64,000 bases of DNA from Pammene aurita (taxonomy: Eukaryota > Arthropoda > Insecta > Lepidoptera > Tortricidae), in assembly GCA_947086415.1 (NCBI GenBank), contig OX352295.1, forward strand, positions 9,493,501 to 9,557,500. The letters run 5' to 3'. Position numbers and translations under genes: made by a program. Positions within the stretch are counted from its first letter, which is position 1, and the number at the start of each line of letters is the position of its first letter. The notes beneath the pieces are model-generated. The model made no database searches. It had not been told where the DNA came from and saw only the letters and a list, made by a program, of their open reading frames with translations. Shown piece by piece: positions 1-10,774 of the stretch.

Positions 1-2131
1 CCTCCTCCACGCTACGGCAGTCTTGGGTGAGCCCTTTCCATACTATAGGTACCAGCCGAACCAGAACTGTAACGATCGAGAACTTCCGTCAACCCCAACC
101 ATACCTTAGGTCACGGTTAACCTCGGTAACGTCATCGGCTGCCCCTACACAAGCCTTGACTTTCCTGGACGTAAATATTCTTTTGTAAATAAGCTACATC
201 CCTGGCTGGTTAATATTTATATGTACGCGCGCTTAATTCAACGCCGCATTTTATGACCTATAGGTATGTATTTTTACAATAGGGCAGGTGCGTCCATACC
301 ATTTATTAGTTATGTGCACGCCGTGCACCAGTGAGTGATATTAAGTGCCTGAGGTCCGTGTCCACATCAACCGGGCTGAATTACGTGCTGCTGCACCGCA
401 GCTTACCAGCGTCCAATTGCTGTGACGCGGAGACAATTAAATATCTCCACCTACTTTAGTAGAAAACTCGGTGAACCCGCTCCTTTTCTGGCCTTAAGAC
501 TTCTTATGCATCGCGCTAAAATGCCAAGCAAAGCAAGGGCATTTAGTTAATTATTCGTCAGCCCTATGCAGTCAATTAAATTGCAAAGCTACGACCCTCT
601 GGCGTATCTATTATTTCTGTCTCCGTACCCCGCGCGTCCCTTATAATCGGATCTGGACATCGTCAACTTGATCAATTTACAATCACACTAACCCCCATAC
701 ATTATAACATATACTGCTCTCGCGAAATAACCGACTCTTGGAACGTAAACCTTATACGCGGGCTCAGGCTAGTTCTTTCCTTTCCCTTTTGCACATTAAA
801 AACAACACAAACTCGCCATCATCATCTCCAAAAGACCGGCTCCATACAAATTACAGCAAATAAAAGTAAATAATTAAATTAACAAGTAAATACCTTGGGG
901 TGTGCTTGGGCACATTAGGTATAAAACAAATAGCTGAGATCCGTAGCTATTTATTTAAGTACCTACTTTAATAAAGGGCCTACAAGTAGCCTCTTCAATA
1001 TCAGATAAGCATACCGAGCCTCCATGCTTCTATAGTCAATCAAAAATAAACAATAGTTAGCTATCAGACATAGTAATTAAAAAAAGGTGAGTGGTGACCA
1101 TACTCGATTCCTGGTTCCCATTCTATAGACACTTCACAAAAACCCCAAAAACACTAGAATACCCAATTACGTCAAATATTAATAAAGTAGCTTTACTAGG
1201 CCTAAATACTATAACTACTTACTAATTTAAAAAAAGAACAATACCGGTAAATGGAGAGACTCGATTAGTAATAATTAATTAACCGACAATTTTAGGACTA
1301 ATCAGTTTACGGTCATAAAAGGGGCTGATCAACGAAAACCGTGCCTACGGCTACATCAAAGTGATCATTAGTAAACTATTTAACGTAACACAGTATATGT
1401 TCCTCATATTTACCGGTTGGGGGCGAGTACAATAGTCACGGGGACTCTTACGCCCTTTTGCTAGTCAAAATCCTTGATTTAATCAAAGTAAAATAACTAC
1501 GCGAAAGTAAGCCAGCCGCCAACATCTGGCGGTCAGCTCGCCTGGGAATCCGGATAGCAGAAACAGCACAATAAATAATCATTGTACAATTTTTACTAAG
1601 AGAATAACACTATAAACATTTATTTACCATCTGTGAGCTTAAAAAACTAAGGGACAAAGATTGACGAACGGGACCATTGACGCAAAAGAGGCCGCTTTCT
1701 CACGGAATAACACAGCCCAGGCCGTTAGGCATAACTGCCTACTGTGTTGCGTTTGTAGATAGTAACATCAAATATCTGCCGACACAACCCTTATTCACCG
1801 TTCCAAGATAAAGACTCTAAGACCACAAAGCTGTAGTAAAAAAGAAATTTTACAAGATACATTGCAGGCTATAATTGCCGACGCAACTTAGGGACTGCGA
1901 CCGCACATGGCTAGCCAGTAAATTGTTTTGAAATTGTCTTCCCATTGTTGTAGTTGCCTTTACTCCCTTTCTGTATTTCCCCAGCAAGGCCACGTGCCAA
2001 CAAACGTTTTTTCTTTCCCTTCTGTAAGCTTAGGCAGCAGGCCAGAGACCCTTAGATAATTTACAATAACAAGAAAAAGTTTATTACCTCAGGTCGTTAC
2101 ACACAAAAAAAAAATTCAGCTCCTTTGTTTC
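1..2131. other. No recognisable gene upstream of the OTU LINE
   Basis: I see no reading frame with recognisable domains, no tandem array and no clear terminal repeats. The plus strand is rich in A and C, a bias also seen in the LINE that follows, so part of this may be that element's 5' untranslated region or a decayed upstream ORF. That is inference; no element boundary is visible. Confidence 0.3.
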
Positions 2132-2173
2132 GTGCTTTTTCGTTTTTTTCCCACCGTAGGGATAGCCGACCAC

Positions 2174-2680
2174 CAAATCAATAGGCCGTTGCGTAAACTT
2201 TTTAAATACTCAACATACCGCTATAACGGATATCGTATACCTATCCCAAAGGACGGGAACTGCTTATACAGGACCAACTCAACAAGGTTCCGGCATCTTC
2301 CCCAGATCAGTACGACCACAGAATTGTCAGAAATGAGCTGGCAAGTTATGTCGAGGCCAATCGTAATGACGCTAGAATAAAACAAGCCCTATTAAACAGC
2401 GTACTGGAAACACTCAACTATGAGAGTAACGACAGGATCAGCATGCTACAACCAAGTGAGGACCAAATAGACACCTACATCAGCAACCAATTCACAGAGG
2501 GCTTTTGGGGAGGCGAAGACATTATTATTGCCGCATCGGAATTCGTTGTCGTTGACGTTTACGTCCACGGAGCGTATAATCAACCTTTAGTCTATAAAGC
2601 ACCATCGGAATCTTCCGCCCCAGCCAGACCTATACACCTACACTTTCAAAATCACCACTACGAAAGCGTATTAACCCACG
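2174..2680 (+). pseudogene. OTU-like cysteine protease domain of LINE polyprotein
   Basis: OTU proteases are papain-like cysteine peptidases, mostly deubiquitinases. The hallmark D-G-N-C-L-Y-R lies at 2252-2272, with the presumed nucleophile Cys codon at 2261-2263. One frame later follow the usual helix DQYDHRIVRNELASYV (from about 2307), FWGGEDIIIAASEF (about 2500-2540) and the catalytic-His region FQNHHYESVL (about 2645-2674). The first block is in frame 2 and the rest in frame 1, so a single-base shift near 2305 splits it. The domain runs directly into the endonuclease, so in the ancestral element it was probably the N-terminal part of the same polyprotein. The role in transposition is unknown; one inference is protection of the element's protein or RNP from ubiquitin-dependent turnover. 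Confidence 0.75.
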
Positions 2681-2886
2681 ACATCAGCGCCCATCTGACA
2701 CCTCCAGATAGCCGATCGGCAAGCGGCTCCTCCTGTATGAATAACACGGAAGCCGACCTCAGCTTGCAAACAACGCCCAGCATTAATAATTCTATGGGGC
2801 CCCAGATAAGGGACGCCACTGGCCAAAGACTGATCAGGCAAACGCCAGACAAAACCGAACCGTCACCCATCGCCAATAAAAATCTA

Positions 2887-3700
2887 GGCATAGCAACAAG
2901 GAACGTTAGGGGCTGCACCAAGCCGTATGGTAAACTAAATATCGATCAAGAGCTCTCAGAGCGCCAAATTACGATCGCAGGCCTCCAGGAAACCCATCTA
3001 GCAAGGGGATCATTCTCGTCAAAGAACTATGACTGGTTTTTAAGCGGCAGCAAACGCGCGCGAGAAACGAGAGACGTCGCCCGACTCATTACGAAATAAT
3101 TAACACATATAATAAATATAACAACGTACAGTCAGCATCAAATAGTTGGTGGCGGTGAGGTCGCCAAATATATCGTAACACATCCTTACTGCCATACAAA
3201 TAAAGATCTGTACCGATGTATTTGGCGACTTCACTGCTGCTAGCTGTTTGATGCTGACTGTACTTGGCATACATATTAAAATTCAGCTCGGAGATCAAAA
3301 GGAGCTGGAGATACTTTTGATAAACACTTACGCACCGTCCGGCTCTACAACATGTTTAGGGATAATAGGGACGATACTAAGACGCGTAACAAAGAAAGTG
3401 ACTCCTATTCTATTAGGAGACTTTAATGCACGCCTTGGTAAAAACGAAAATCAATAAAAAGAACCTAATACACGAAATCTCTAACTTTAACGGGACACTC
3501 TTAATAAACTTCATAGAGCAACACAACCTAGTAATAAAAAGTTCGTGGGGTCGCTCATCTAGCAAGGTAACGTGGAGCGTAGGAACAAAAGTCTCACAAA
3601 TAGATTACATTATATGTAGCCGATCCAGTCCCATCACATTTTCGTCCATTCAAGGTAACTGGTCAAAAAAGGTTAAATCAGATCACAAGATTATCTGGGG
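2887..3700 (+). pseudogene. APE-type endonuclease domain of the OTU LINE
   Basis: In non-LTR elements this domain nicks target DNA to prime reverse transcription. Visible motifs are IATRNVRG (from 2887), the metal-binding Glu in GLQETHL (about 2980-3000), NTYAPS (about 3325-3342), LLGDFNARLG (about 3411-3440), QIDYII (about 3598-3615) and the C-terminal SDHKII (3678-3695). These are the standard exonuclease-endonuclease-phosphatase motifs in the expected order. A 136-bp MITE at 3127-3262 separates the N-terminal third from the rest, and small frameshifts put 3248-3457 and 3426-3986 in different frames. It cannot be translated as one protein. Confidence 0.8.
3127..3262. mobile_element. TACAGTC-end MITE inside the LINE endonuclease
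   Basis: The element begins TACAGTCAGCATCAAA and ends with the reverse complement TTTGATGCTGACTGTA. The inner arms also pair (GGTCGCCAAATA against TATTTGGCGAC). It separates endonuclease coding that is continuous on both sides, so it inserted after the LINE. TA flanks would fit a TA target, but no longer duplication is visible. Relatives lie at 27567, 28886, 30807 and 42903. Confidence 0.8.
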
Positions 3701-4169
3701 ATCCATGAGAATCCAAAGCCCCGCGAAGCACAAAATCCCAAAAGGTAACTCCCAAAACAACGTCTTGCAATTAACAAACAACCTCACCACTCGATTTAAT
3801 CACAAGGACGTGAATTACGAGACCCTACAACACGAAATACACCTAACACAATTTCAAAAAGAAGTCAATAAAAATCTTCTATACTGCTTAGACTCAATCG
3901 CACGTGATAGCGAGAAAACTAATAAGAACCCCACGTGGGACGATCTCAATAAGATCCTAATCAGAACAACGAAAGTCATCCCGTAAGATTCAAGAATAAG
4001 ATCAGAAGCAAGTAAAATTGCCCAAGAACAATTACAGAGGGCACTCTTTCTCAAAAACAAGTTTCCTGATGTACCCATATATGCCAGTAAATTTAGAGCC
4101 GCTCGAAAACTCTTTCGCATAACTGAGGAACAAGATGATGATGAAGAATGCACTCGCTTCTTCAGTTGG

Positions 4170-5630
4170 TTGAGCGAAGCCCATCGATCAGTGCACATGA
4201 AAATAACATACAAATACCTGCAGAAACACAGATCAAAAATGACCCGGTCGCAACATAAATACTACATTCCTATGGCTAAGTGGACTGCTGATTTGAAAAA
4301 ATGTGCGGGACCAGCCGTGGCAGCTATTGAATGCCAGCATGACGTGTTGCCGGACTCGGACGGCCCCGACTCTGAAACAATAACCCGCATAATTAGCCGT
4401 ATGAGAAATGGGACCGTACCTGGTACAGACCAAATAGCGCCGGAACTCTACAAAGCGGCCCCTCCCGAATTTATCGCGCATGTAACTAACATCATGAAGG
4501 AAGCCAGGGCCACCAACAAGGTACCGGCCGAATGGGCGCAAACAGAACAGGTCCCTATTCCAAAAAATGCATATCCTAAGAGTATAGGTGACTTTAAGAA
4601 AATCTCAATATGAAAGAAAGAAAGAAAGAAAAAAAAAACATTTATTCATGACAAACACAGGTAACACAAAAAAAAAAAGTACATAAAATAGGCGTCACAT
4701 AGTTTGTCACAAAAGGGCCACAACTCAGCATGAAGCTGGCGAAGCCAGCGCTGATCTTTCGTTGTAGCCCAGGTGTGCCACAGGCACACCTAGCGCCTAT
4801 GCGCGATATGTAACGTAGGCTATAGAATATATGCAAACTTCCTATTAGAAAAATTAGACGCCGCTACTAAACCACTTGGTAATTACCAGGCAAACCTTTT
4901 TAGCCAATAGATCTACAGATGACCATATTTTTACACTGCGCCGGGTCCTAGACAAAAACTGGAGGGAAGGTAACCGGCTGTTTATCGCTGCCCTCGACAT
5001 AGAGAAGGCGTTCGACAACGTAGATCTTAACGCCCTTAGAGACATAATATATTCTCGTACGAATGCCCCGTTAACTAATAGGATAGTAGAAGTCTGCGTG
5101 AATGTGAAATCATTCATATCCTGGTGCGGTCAAAGCTCGGAAACGGTCCAAAAATGAAAGGGAGTGAAACAGGAATATCCGTTGTCTCTCCGGCTGTTCA
5201 CAATTCTAATGGACGATGTACTACGTACACTAGAGGTAGAAGATGAAGCAGTCAAACTAGATCAGGATAACGGAACCCTCTGATACTGTCCTTCGCGGAC
5301 GATTTAATTGTATTAGGGCCATGTATAGACGTAATCGACCGTATAGTAACAAAGCTTAGATTTCTTTTAGACACTGTAGGACTCACAATAAACGCGACTA
5401 AAACCAAACTCATAATAAGGAACCCAATAGGAGACATCGAAGAAGACCAACAGACTCTACATCTAGGCGGCGCACCTATACAACCAATAAAAGAAATAAA
5501 ATATCTAGGTACGTTTATCACTTCAGCACACGATAGGCGCGCTACGGTAAAGTTCCGTTGCGACCAAGCCATAAGAAATTCTAAGATACTTGTTAGATTT
5601 ATACAGGACAACAAAATAGATTGGAAAATA
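4170..5630 (+). pseudogene. Reverse transcriptase domain of the OTU LINE
   Basis: The N-terminal RT block VPGTDQIAPELYKAA lies at about 4410-4460 and is followed by the usual WAQTEQVPIPK. After the retroposon at 4613-4805 the frame resumes with GYRIYANFLLEKLD. Motif A is ALDIEKAFDNVD with its Asp codon near 4996, and motif C is LSFADDLIVLG with FADD at 5292-5303, so both catalytic aspartate blocks survive. The connecting and thumb parts (TINATKTKLIIRNP; IKYLGTFITSAHDRRA) follow at about 5390-5540. Frames change several times (4170-4613, 4876-5157, then about 5285 onward), so the enzyme is dead although its motifs are well preserved. Confidence 0.85.
4613..4805 (-). mobile_element. Retroposon nested in the LINE RT, with ATATG duplication
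   Basis: A 193-bp insert is flanked by ATATG at 4608-4612 and 4806-4810. Read on the minus strand it ends AATAAATG, a T-run and then a CTTT simple repeat, the tail style of a SINE or 5'-truncated LINE. Removing it rejoins RT coding (DFKKISI to VGYRIYANFLLEKLD), which proves it is an insertion. Its centre has a short palindrome (GGTGTGCC around ACA). Confidence 0.8.
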
Positions 5631-5639
5631 GCAAGGCTA

Positions 5640-6098
5640 ATGTATAAAATGGTCATCTCCCCCGCCATGTCACACGGGCTAAACGTAGCTGCCCTGACTA
5701 AAGCCAACAGGTCCCGCCTCAGACGTTATGAGAGACACATCCTCAAGGAAATGCTTCTAGCAGCCAGGGATCCCCCTAAACAAAAGATCAGCCAAATTTT
5801 AGAAGGGAAAACTATGACAAAAATCATCAAAGTCCGTCGACTCTCATATTATGGCCATGTGCTCAGACGGGACAAGCCTCACCTACTGCACGCTGCCCTG
5901 AACTACAGAGAGTGCGGGAAAAAAGAAGGACGTCCTATATATACGTGGGTAAACTCACTTAATCACGATATTAGAAACTACACCAACAGATCCCGCTCCT
6001 ACTGGGAATGCCTATCCGCAAACAGAGGTCGCCTAAAGAAAGTAGCGGAAAAAATATATATAAACAGACACCGAATCCGAACCAGAGGAAAAAGATAA
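5640..6098 (+). pseudogene. C-terminal region of the OTU LINE ORF
   Basis: An open frame of 152 codons follows the RT core. It contains KMVISPAMSHGLN, which resembles the Y-x-x-x-I-P-x-x-x-Y-G region of RTE-type elements, then LRRYERHILKEML, YYGHVLRRDKPHLLH and KEGRPIYTWVNSLNHDIRN. The last blocks correspond to the conserved GHV and GRP-W segments after the thumb of RTE-like elements. The stop is at 6096-6098. It is in a different frame from much of the RT, so it is not expressed as a full protein here. Confidence 0.7.
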
Positions 6099-6673
6099 CG
6101 TCACGCAAACTAGAACGGAGAACGTCATAAGAAGAGGGCATTAAACACCGGAGCAATATTCGCGGAATTTGTAACGAACAATCCGGGGTGGTAAAGAAAG
6201 GGGACCTGGGGAGGGGGGGACTAAAGCAGTCACAAATTTATTATCTATTACTCACCAAGTATAGTATCTATCTACCCCACGCTGGCTTCACGATGCTTGT
6301 ATTCGGGTCGGCTCCAACCTCCTGTCTCTCCTATCATCCCGACTGCAAACCTACACTCCAGACCTATCTACTTGGTATCCCGGTGTCTTGGGCAGGTTTT
6401 TGGTGCATGCGGCAGGGCGGCAGAAGTTGGTGCTTTACTGGTTGGGGGTTCCGAGTACCCGGTCCTGTTTAGCATTTGTGGTTTAGTCGGGGTCGTATGA
6501 TACTAACGCACTCGGCCGGCTCGCTATCGCTTATGCTGAATCAGGAGGGTAATCCGAGCTCCTAATGCAGTTTTGTCCTAACACCTCCTCCCTCTCGTAG
6601 TCTCCTCTTCCGAGTCCTTGCAGAAGTACTTCTGGCTGGGATTACCACTCGTATCGTATCGTATCGTATCGTA
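6099..6673 (+). other. 3' untranslated region and (GTATC)n tail of the OTU LINE
   Basis: Non-coding sequence with G-rich and CT-rich runs ends in about five GTATC units at 6649-6673. RTE-type elements often end in short tandem repeats rather than poly(A), so I assign it to the LINE. This is inference from position and tail type; two short overlapping frames here have no recognisable domain. Confidence 0.45.
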
Positions 6674-6788
6674 GGTCACAGCTCCGTCGCCATATTTAAC
6701 GTTGCTCAGTTCGTTAGTTATACGTGGTGCAACCCACCCAAGTCTACAAAGGTTGTTTAATTTTTTTTATACAAACTACGAGTAGGTA

Positions 6789-7295
6789 TACCAAGGATGA
6801 TATAGACATGGATGGACAATATCCATACAAAATCGCGTTCCTTTATTTCAGGTTAAAGCACTAGCGTCATCTATGCGTCACACCAGACACTAAATCCTAG
6901 TTTCTAATACTTTGTTCGTCGCTTAACGCTGACAGAATAACTCGACTGTAGACTCGACAGATGGCGCTGTGGAACTTCGTACCAAAACATACGTATAGCC
7001 TGAAGGTTCGAGGAACGCGATTTTGTATAGACATCAAGGATGATTAAGACATGGATTGACAATGCCTTTACAAAATCGCGTTCAGGCTATACGTCTGTTT
7101 TCGGTACACAGTGACACAGCGCCATCTGTCGAGTCTGCAGTCGAGTAATTCTGTCAGCGTTAAGCGACGAACAAAGTATTAGAAACTAGGATTTAGTGTC
7201 TGGTGTGACCGATAGATGACGCTAGTGCTTTAACCTGAAAGGAGAGCGCGATTTTGTATGGGTATTGTCCATCCATGTCTATATCATCCTTGGTA
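6789..7295. mobile_element. Composite foldback element, 507 bp
   Basis: The ends are TACCAAGGATGATATAGACA and its reverse complement. Arms of about 240 bp pair almost throughout, including GCACTAGCGTCAT and CTAAATCCTAGTTTCTAA. The centre (about 7013-7083) holds a second copy of the terminal block (CAAGGATGATTAAGACATGG to AAATCGCGTTC). So the unit is either two related elements head to head or one that duplicated its terminus. No coding capacity is seen. Confidence 0.8.
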
Positions 7296-7728
7296 AATAC
7301 TATTTTCAACGTATATCATCCCATAAAGCAATCGACATCTTCTGTGACTGTAACACTTCAAAAACTGATGATTTTGCAGTACATTGCTTGCTCAAATAAG
7401 TTTTGAACCGTAGTTTTATTTACAAATCCAGTTTTTTCAAAAGTTGTAGTTCAATTGTTGTGTTGTTGTTGTAGTTCAATTGTAATTGCATTATTGTTGT
7501 TCAGTTTTATGATCAAAATCGATCCTTACATTGAAAGCCCCATGGTCAGAGGCACACTGTAATGGCGATTATTTACCTTGCAGTTGCCACCAGTGCATAT
7601 TCTGCTACGGGAGCTTTTAGGGGTGTATTCATAAATCATAAATTGTATTCGTAGTAAACTAATAAGCATACAAAAAGTAGAAATAACAAGATAAAACATT
7701 TTAAACATAATAATTTTAAACAAAAAAG
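7296..7728. other. No gene seen; TTG-rich stretch
   Basis: About 430 bases without a supported feature. A TTG/TTGTAGTTCAAT-rich patch lies at 7440-7500. Confidence 0.4.
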
Positions 7729-8047
7729 AACCGACTTCACTAAGCATCCACCTTTCCAACACGAAATGCTCGATCTGCTGTAAAAAATACTCAAATCACC
7801 ATAGGTGTGCCTATAATACTTGAAGAGTTCCCTCGATTTCTCCAGGATCCCATCATCAGATTCTGACCTGGTTACAATGGGACCAACTGTGAAGTATACG
7901 CTTTCAAACAAAAAAAGAATTTTCCAAATCGGTCCAGCCGTCTTTGAATAATCGGTGAACATACATAAAAAAAAAATAAAAAAAAATAGCAAAAACAAAG
8001 ATCCCGACGAATTGATAACCTCCTCCTTCGAAATCTTGAAGTCGGTT
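7729..8047. mobile_element. AACCGACTTCA-end MITE, copy 1
   Basis: The 319-bp unit is bounded by AACCGACTTCA and TGAAGTCGGTT, an 11-bp terminal inverted repeat. Internal landmarks are CCAGGATCCCATCATCAGAT, AAATCGGTCCAGCCGTCTTT and, at the right, GATAACCTCCTCCTTCG. This repeat type is widespread in Lepidoptera. A short open frame runs across it on the minus strand but has no recognisable domain. Confidence 0.7.
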
Positions 8048-8195
8048 GATAAAAATAGAGTTTACTACGAAATGGGCCCGCTTCAGCATAATGCTGAATT
8101 GAATGCTGTATTGATAATACTTACGAGTACATGAAAAGTTGGTCGTTTACCTATTTGTTTTAAATATCTACCCTTTTTTTTGCAAATTATCATGT

Positions 8196-8522
8196 GACAC
8201 TCCACTTTTCCAAAAGCAAATGCCCGAGCTACAAAAAAATATACTCTAATCAGTATAGGTGTGCCTATAATATAAATTCACCAGGATCCCATCATCAGAT
8301 CCTGACTTGATGACAATGGGGCCAACTGTCAAGTATATCCTTTCAAACAAATAAAAAGGAATTTTCCAAATCGGTCCAGCCATCTTCGAATAATCGATGA
8401 AATAAAAAAATACCAAAAACTACAAAGCAGTATTCGAATAATCGATGAAATAAAAAAATACCAAAAACTCAAAGATCCCGACGAGTTCAGAACCTCCTGC
8501 ATCGAAATCTTACAGTTGGTTG
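8196..8522. mobile_element. AACCGACTTCA-type MITE, diverged copy 2
   Basis: It shares with copy 1 the blocks CACTCCACTTTTCCAAAAGC, ATCCCATCATCAGAT, GGAATTTTCCAAATCGGTCC and AAAGATCCCGACGA in the same order. Its ends are more decayed (right end ACAGTTGGTT). An internal block containing CGAATAATCGATGAAATAAA is duplicated at about 8386 and 8433. Related sequence (GGTTCTCAATTCGGCTGTAT) continues near 8570. Confidence 0.65.
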
Positions 8523-8877
8523 GTTTTAATTGATTTTAACCATCAAATTCTAAAGTCCAAAAATACAAGGTTCTCAATTCGGCTGTATGTTTTATTCCCA
8601 TACAACTTATGTCAAAGAATTGATTATAAATTTATAAACGTGTAACGAAATGCAGCGTAAAATAACTAATGAGTTTGGCACAAGTTACACGGGTCACAGG
8701 TTACAGGTTACCATTGAACCAAACAGGTTTCCAATGAACTAATGTATGGATAGTCGATCTCCTATCCTAGCACATGTGCATTTAAATCAAGTATTTGTGT
8801 TACTTAGTCATTAATATTTATGTTACACGTAGTTCACGGTTTTCATATGAATAAATTCGTTTGAAAAAACATGCACT

Positions 8878-9024
8878 CAGCACGGTTAGCACATGAGTGA
8901 CGCGACAGTATCTTTCGTGCGAGATAGACTACCCGTCTCTTTTTAATTGATACAGTCAGAAAAAGACGGGTAGACTATCTCCCGCTCGAGATACTGTCGC
9001 GTCACTCGTGTGCTAACCGTGCTG
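8878..9024. mobile_element. Hairpin MITE, 147 bp
   Basis: CAGCACGGTTAGCACATGAG at the left pairs with CTCGTGTGCTAACCGTGCTG at the right. The arms are about 65 bp each with few mismatches, around a loop near AATTGATACAG. No flanking duplication is evident. Confidence 0.8.
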
Positions 9025-9136
9025 ATCGCTTATTAGCGATAAGACCGCCTGTTGTGTGCCTCTTTTTACGTTCATCACGTATTTTCTACTGTGTTGTAAT
9101 GTTTGAGGTGTGCAATAAAGCATTAATTAATTAATT
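9025..9136 (+). mobile_element. LINE 3' tail (GAGGTGTGCAATAAAG type), copy 1
   Basis: The block CGCTTATTAGCGATAAGACC, then GCCTGTTGT, ends in GAGGTGTGCAATAAAG and a TTAA-type simple repeat. A second copy at 15890-16038 shares the same landmarks, so this is a 5'-truncated LINE end. It directly abuts the hairpin MITE. Confidence 0.6.
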
Positions 9137-10731
9137 CACTCGTTAACATCATTTTACGTACTTACACAGTTTTTCTTAGACGAGCGGTATTTGGAATTTC
9201 ATAGTTCCATGCCCCGCAGGCCGCAAGCGCAACTTCAGTTTGTAAGCGACATTTATCTTTTCACACTTATATTAGACATCATTATTTATTTTCTTTCAAT
9301 GAACGACAACGACAACAGTTTAAGAAACTCATTACCATTCATAAATAATTAAGATAAGATTATTCGAAAAATTTTTTTAAACATTAGGTACTTAAGGAAC
9401 TTCAATCCTTAAGTGGCGGGCGGTGACTTATGGCGTACCTTTCTATCTACCTATAGGTACGTACGCCAGGAATTTATGTTTGAAAGCTATAGGTAAACAT
9501 ACTCAACTCAAAAAAATGTTTTCAATTACCAGGAACTTATGAGAACTCAGTATTACTACTTTAAGGCAATAATCGTTTAGCTACTAAAATACAGGTGTCG
9601 CTATGAAACAAAAGGAACTATACTTATAATCAGAGGTTTCGTTACGAGACGTCACATACGTACTATAACCTTCATAATCGCGTAATTAAATGCTTCCAAC
9701 AGTAAGGACCCTTTTTCTGATAACGCCACACGCTAAATATATTATATATAGTTAGTTTGGCCAGGATCTGTCCTACTTCAAGCCATCTTCAAGCATAGAC
9801 TTAGAGAATCATTCTGTATTTTTCTTACGCTAGTACCCTCACCACTAAAAAAGGGATGAATATAGCTTATAACTTCTACTGTCACTGCACTTTTTGTTCA
9901 GCCAGACTATGAAAGCCGAAAGTTTAAGCAGTTAATACATAAACAGACAAACTCACGACCTAGCACAACTCGAAATGTCTGTCGCCTTCATGTCGCGTCA
10001 CTAACTCCTAATCATTTGCAGTTAAATATTAACAAACATTGTAAAACATACCTTAATTACAGTAGCTTTAAGTCGTAAATTAGGAGTGAACGGGTTGCTA
10101 TGTCTGGTAAGACCGAAAGTGTATCACTAAGTATAATAAAAGGATTATGTCTGTACGGCTGAATGGAGACTCTTAAGGGCGAGTGGCGAGTGTAAAAAGT
10201 TTTCTAACATAATGAAACTGATGTAGGTTTCGGAGAGACTTGGACATTTTTGTTGAATTTAACATTGACTTGCTTTTATTCTGTCCATTGTTCATAAAAG
10301 ATCTGCTATTTATTATTTAAATAGGTTGGTGCTTGTAACCACTTTTTTATTTTTTAGTAAAATTTGACATGTTTTCGCAAAAAGCTTTCGTCGGACTTAA
10401 ATACTGAAATTAAATATAATGATAGGAATATGTCCGATACTTACTTATTTCCTTAGCCTCATTTTAATTTATCTATATAGGTAGGTACCTACATTTTATT
10501 TCCAACGCTTTTTTTTTCTTAACTTCCGGGAAAAAAGGGTAGAAGCCATTGTTAGATTACATTTGTGACCCACCTGAAAATCCGATGCTTTCCGGACGGC
10601 TAGGTTCCTATCTACGCTATTAGCTATGTACAAGAACTAGTAATTACTTACTCGTATAATAAAGTAGATAGTCATTAGATTCATTACTTGTCACTGACTG
10701 TCTTGCCTGTATGCTTGAGAATGACCTGGCA
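9137..10731. other. No gene seen
   Basis: About 1.6 kb of AT-rich DNA without recognisable coding or element ends. A local hairpin (GGCGTACC against GTACGTACGCC) lies at about 9432-9472. Confidence 0.4.
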
Positions 10732-10774
10732 TGACGCGCCGAGCCGGCGTCTGCGCCGCGGCGCCGGCGCGTCA
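10732..10774. repeat. GC-rich imperfect palindrome
   Basis: TGACGCGCC and GGCGCGTCA close a 43-bp GC-rich stem inside AT-rich DNA, with a second inner pairing CCGGCG/CGCCGG. No element ends or coding surround it. A short frame through it (10688-10912) shows no domain. Confidence 0.5.

Larger units (their letters stand above)
2132..6673 (+). mobile_element. Decayed LINE: OTU protease + APE endonuclease + RT
   Basis: This is a non-LTR retrotransposon read on the plus strand, with frameshifts and two later insertions. The domains in order are an OTU-like cysteine protease (about 2174-2680), an apurinic-type endonuclease (about 2887-3700), a reverse transcriptase (about 4389-5560) and a C-terminal region ending at a stop at 6096-6098. 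The following sequence ends in a short array of five GTATC-type units at 6649-6673, like the simple-repeat tails of RTE-type LINEs, so I take that as the 3' end. The C-terminal pattern (GHVLRRD, then KEGRPIYTWVN) fits RTE-like elements. The 5' limit is unknown and may lie in 1-2131. A MITE at 3127-3262 and a retroposon at 4613-4805 interrupt it. Confidence 0.8.
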
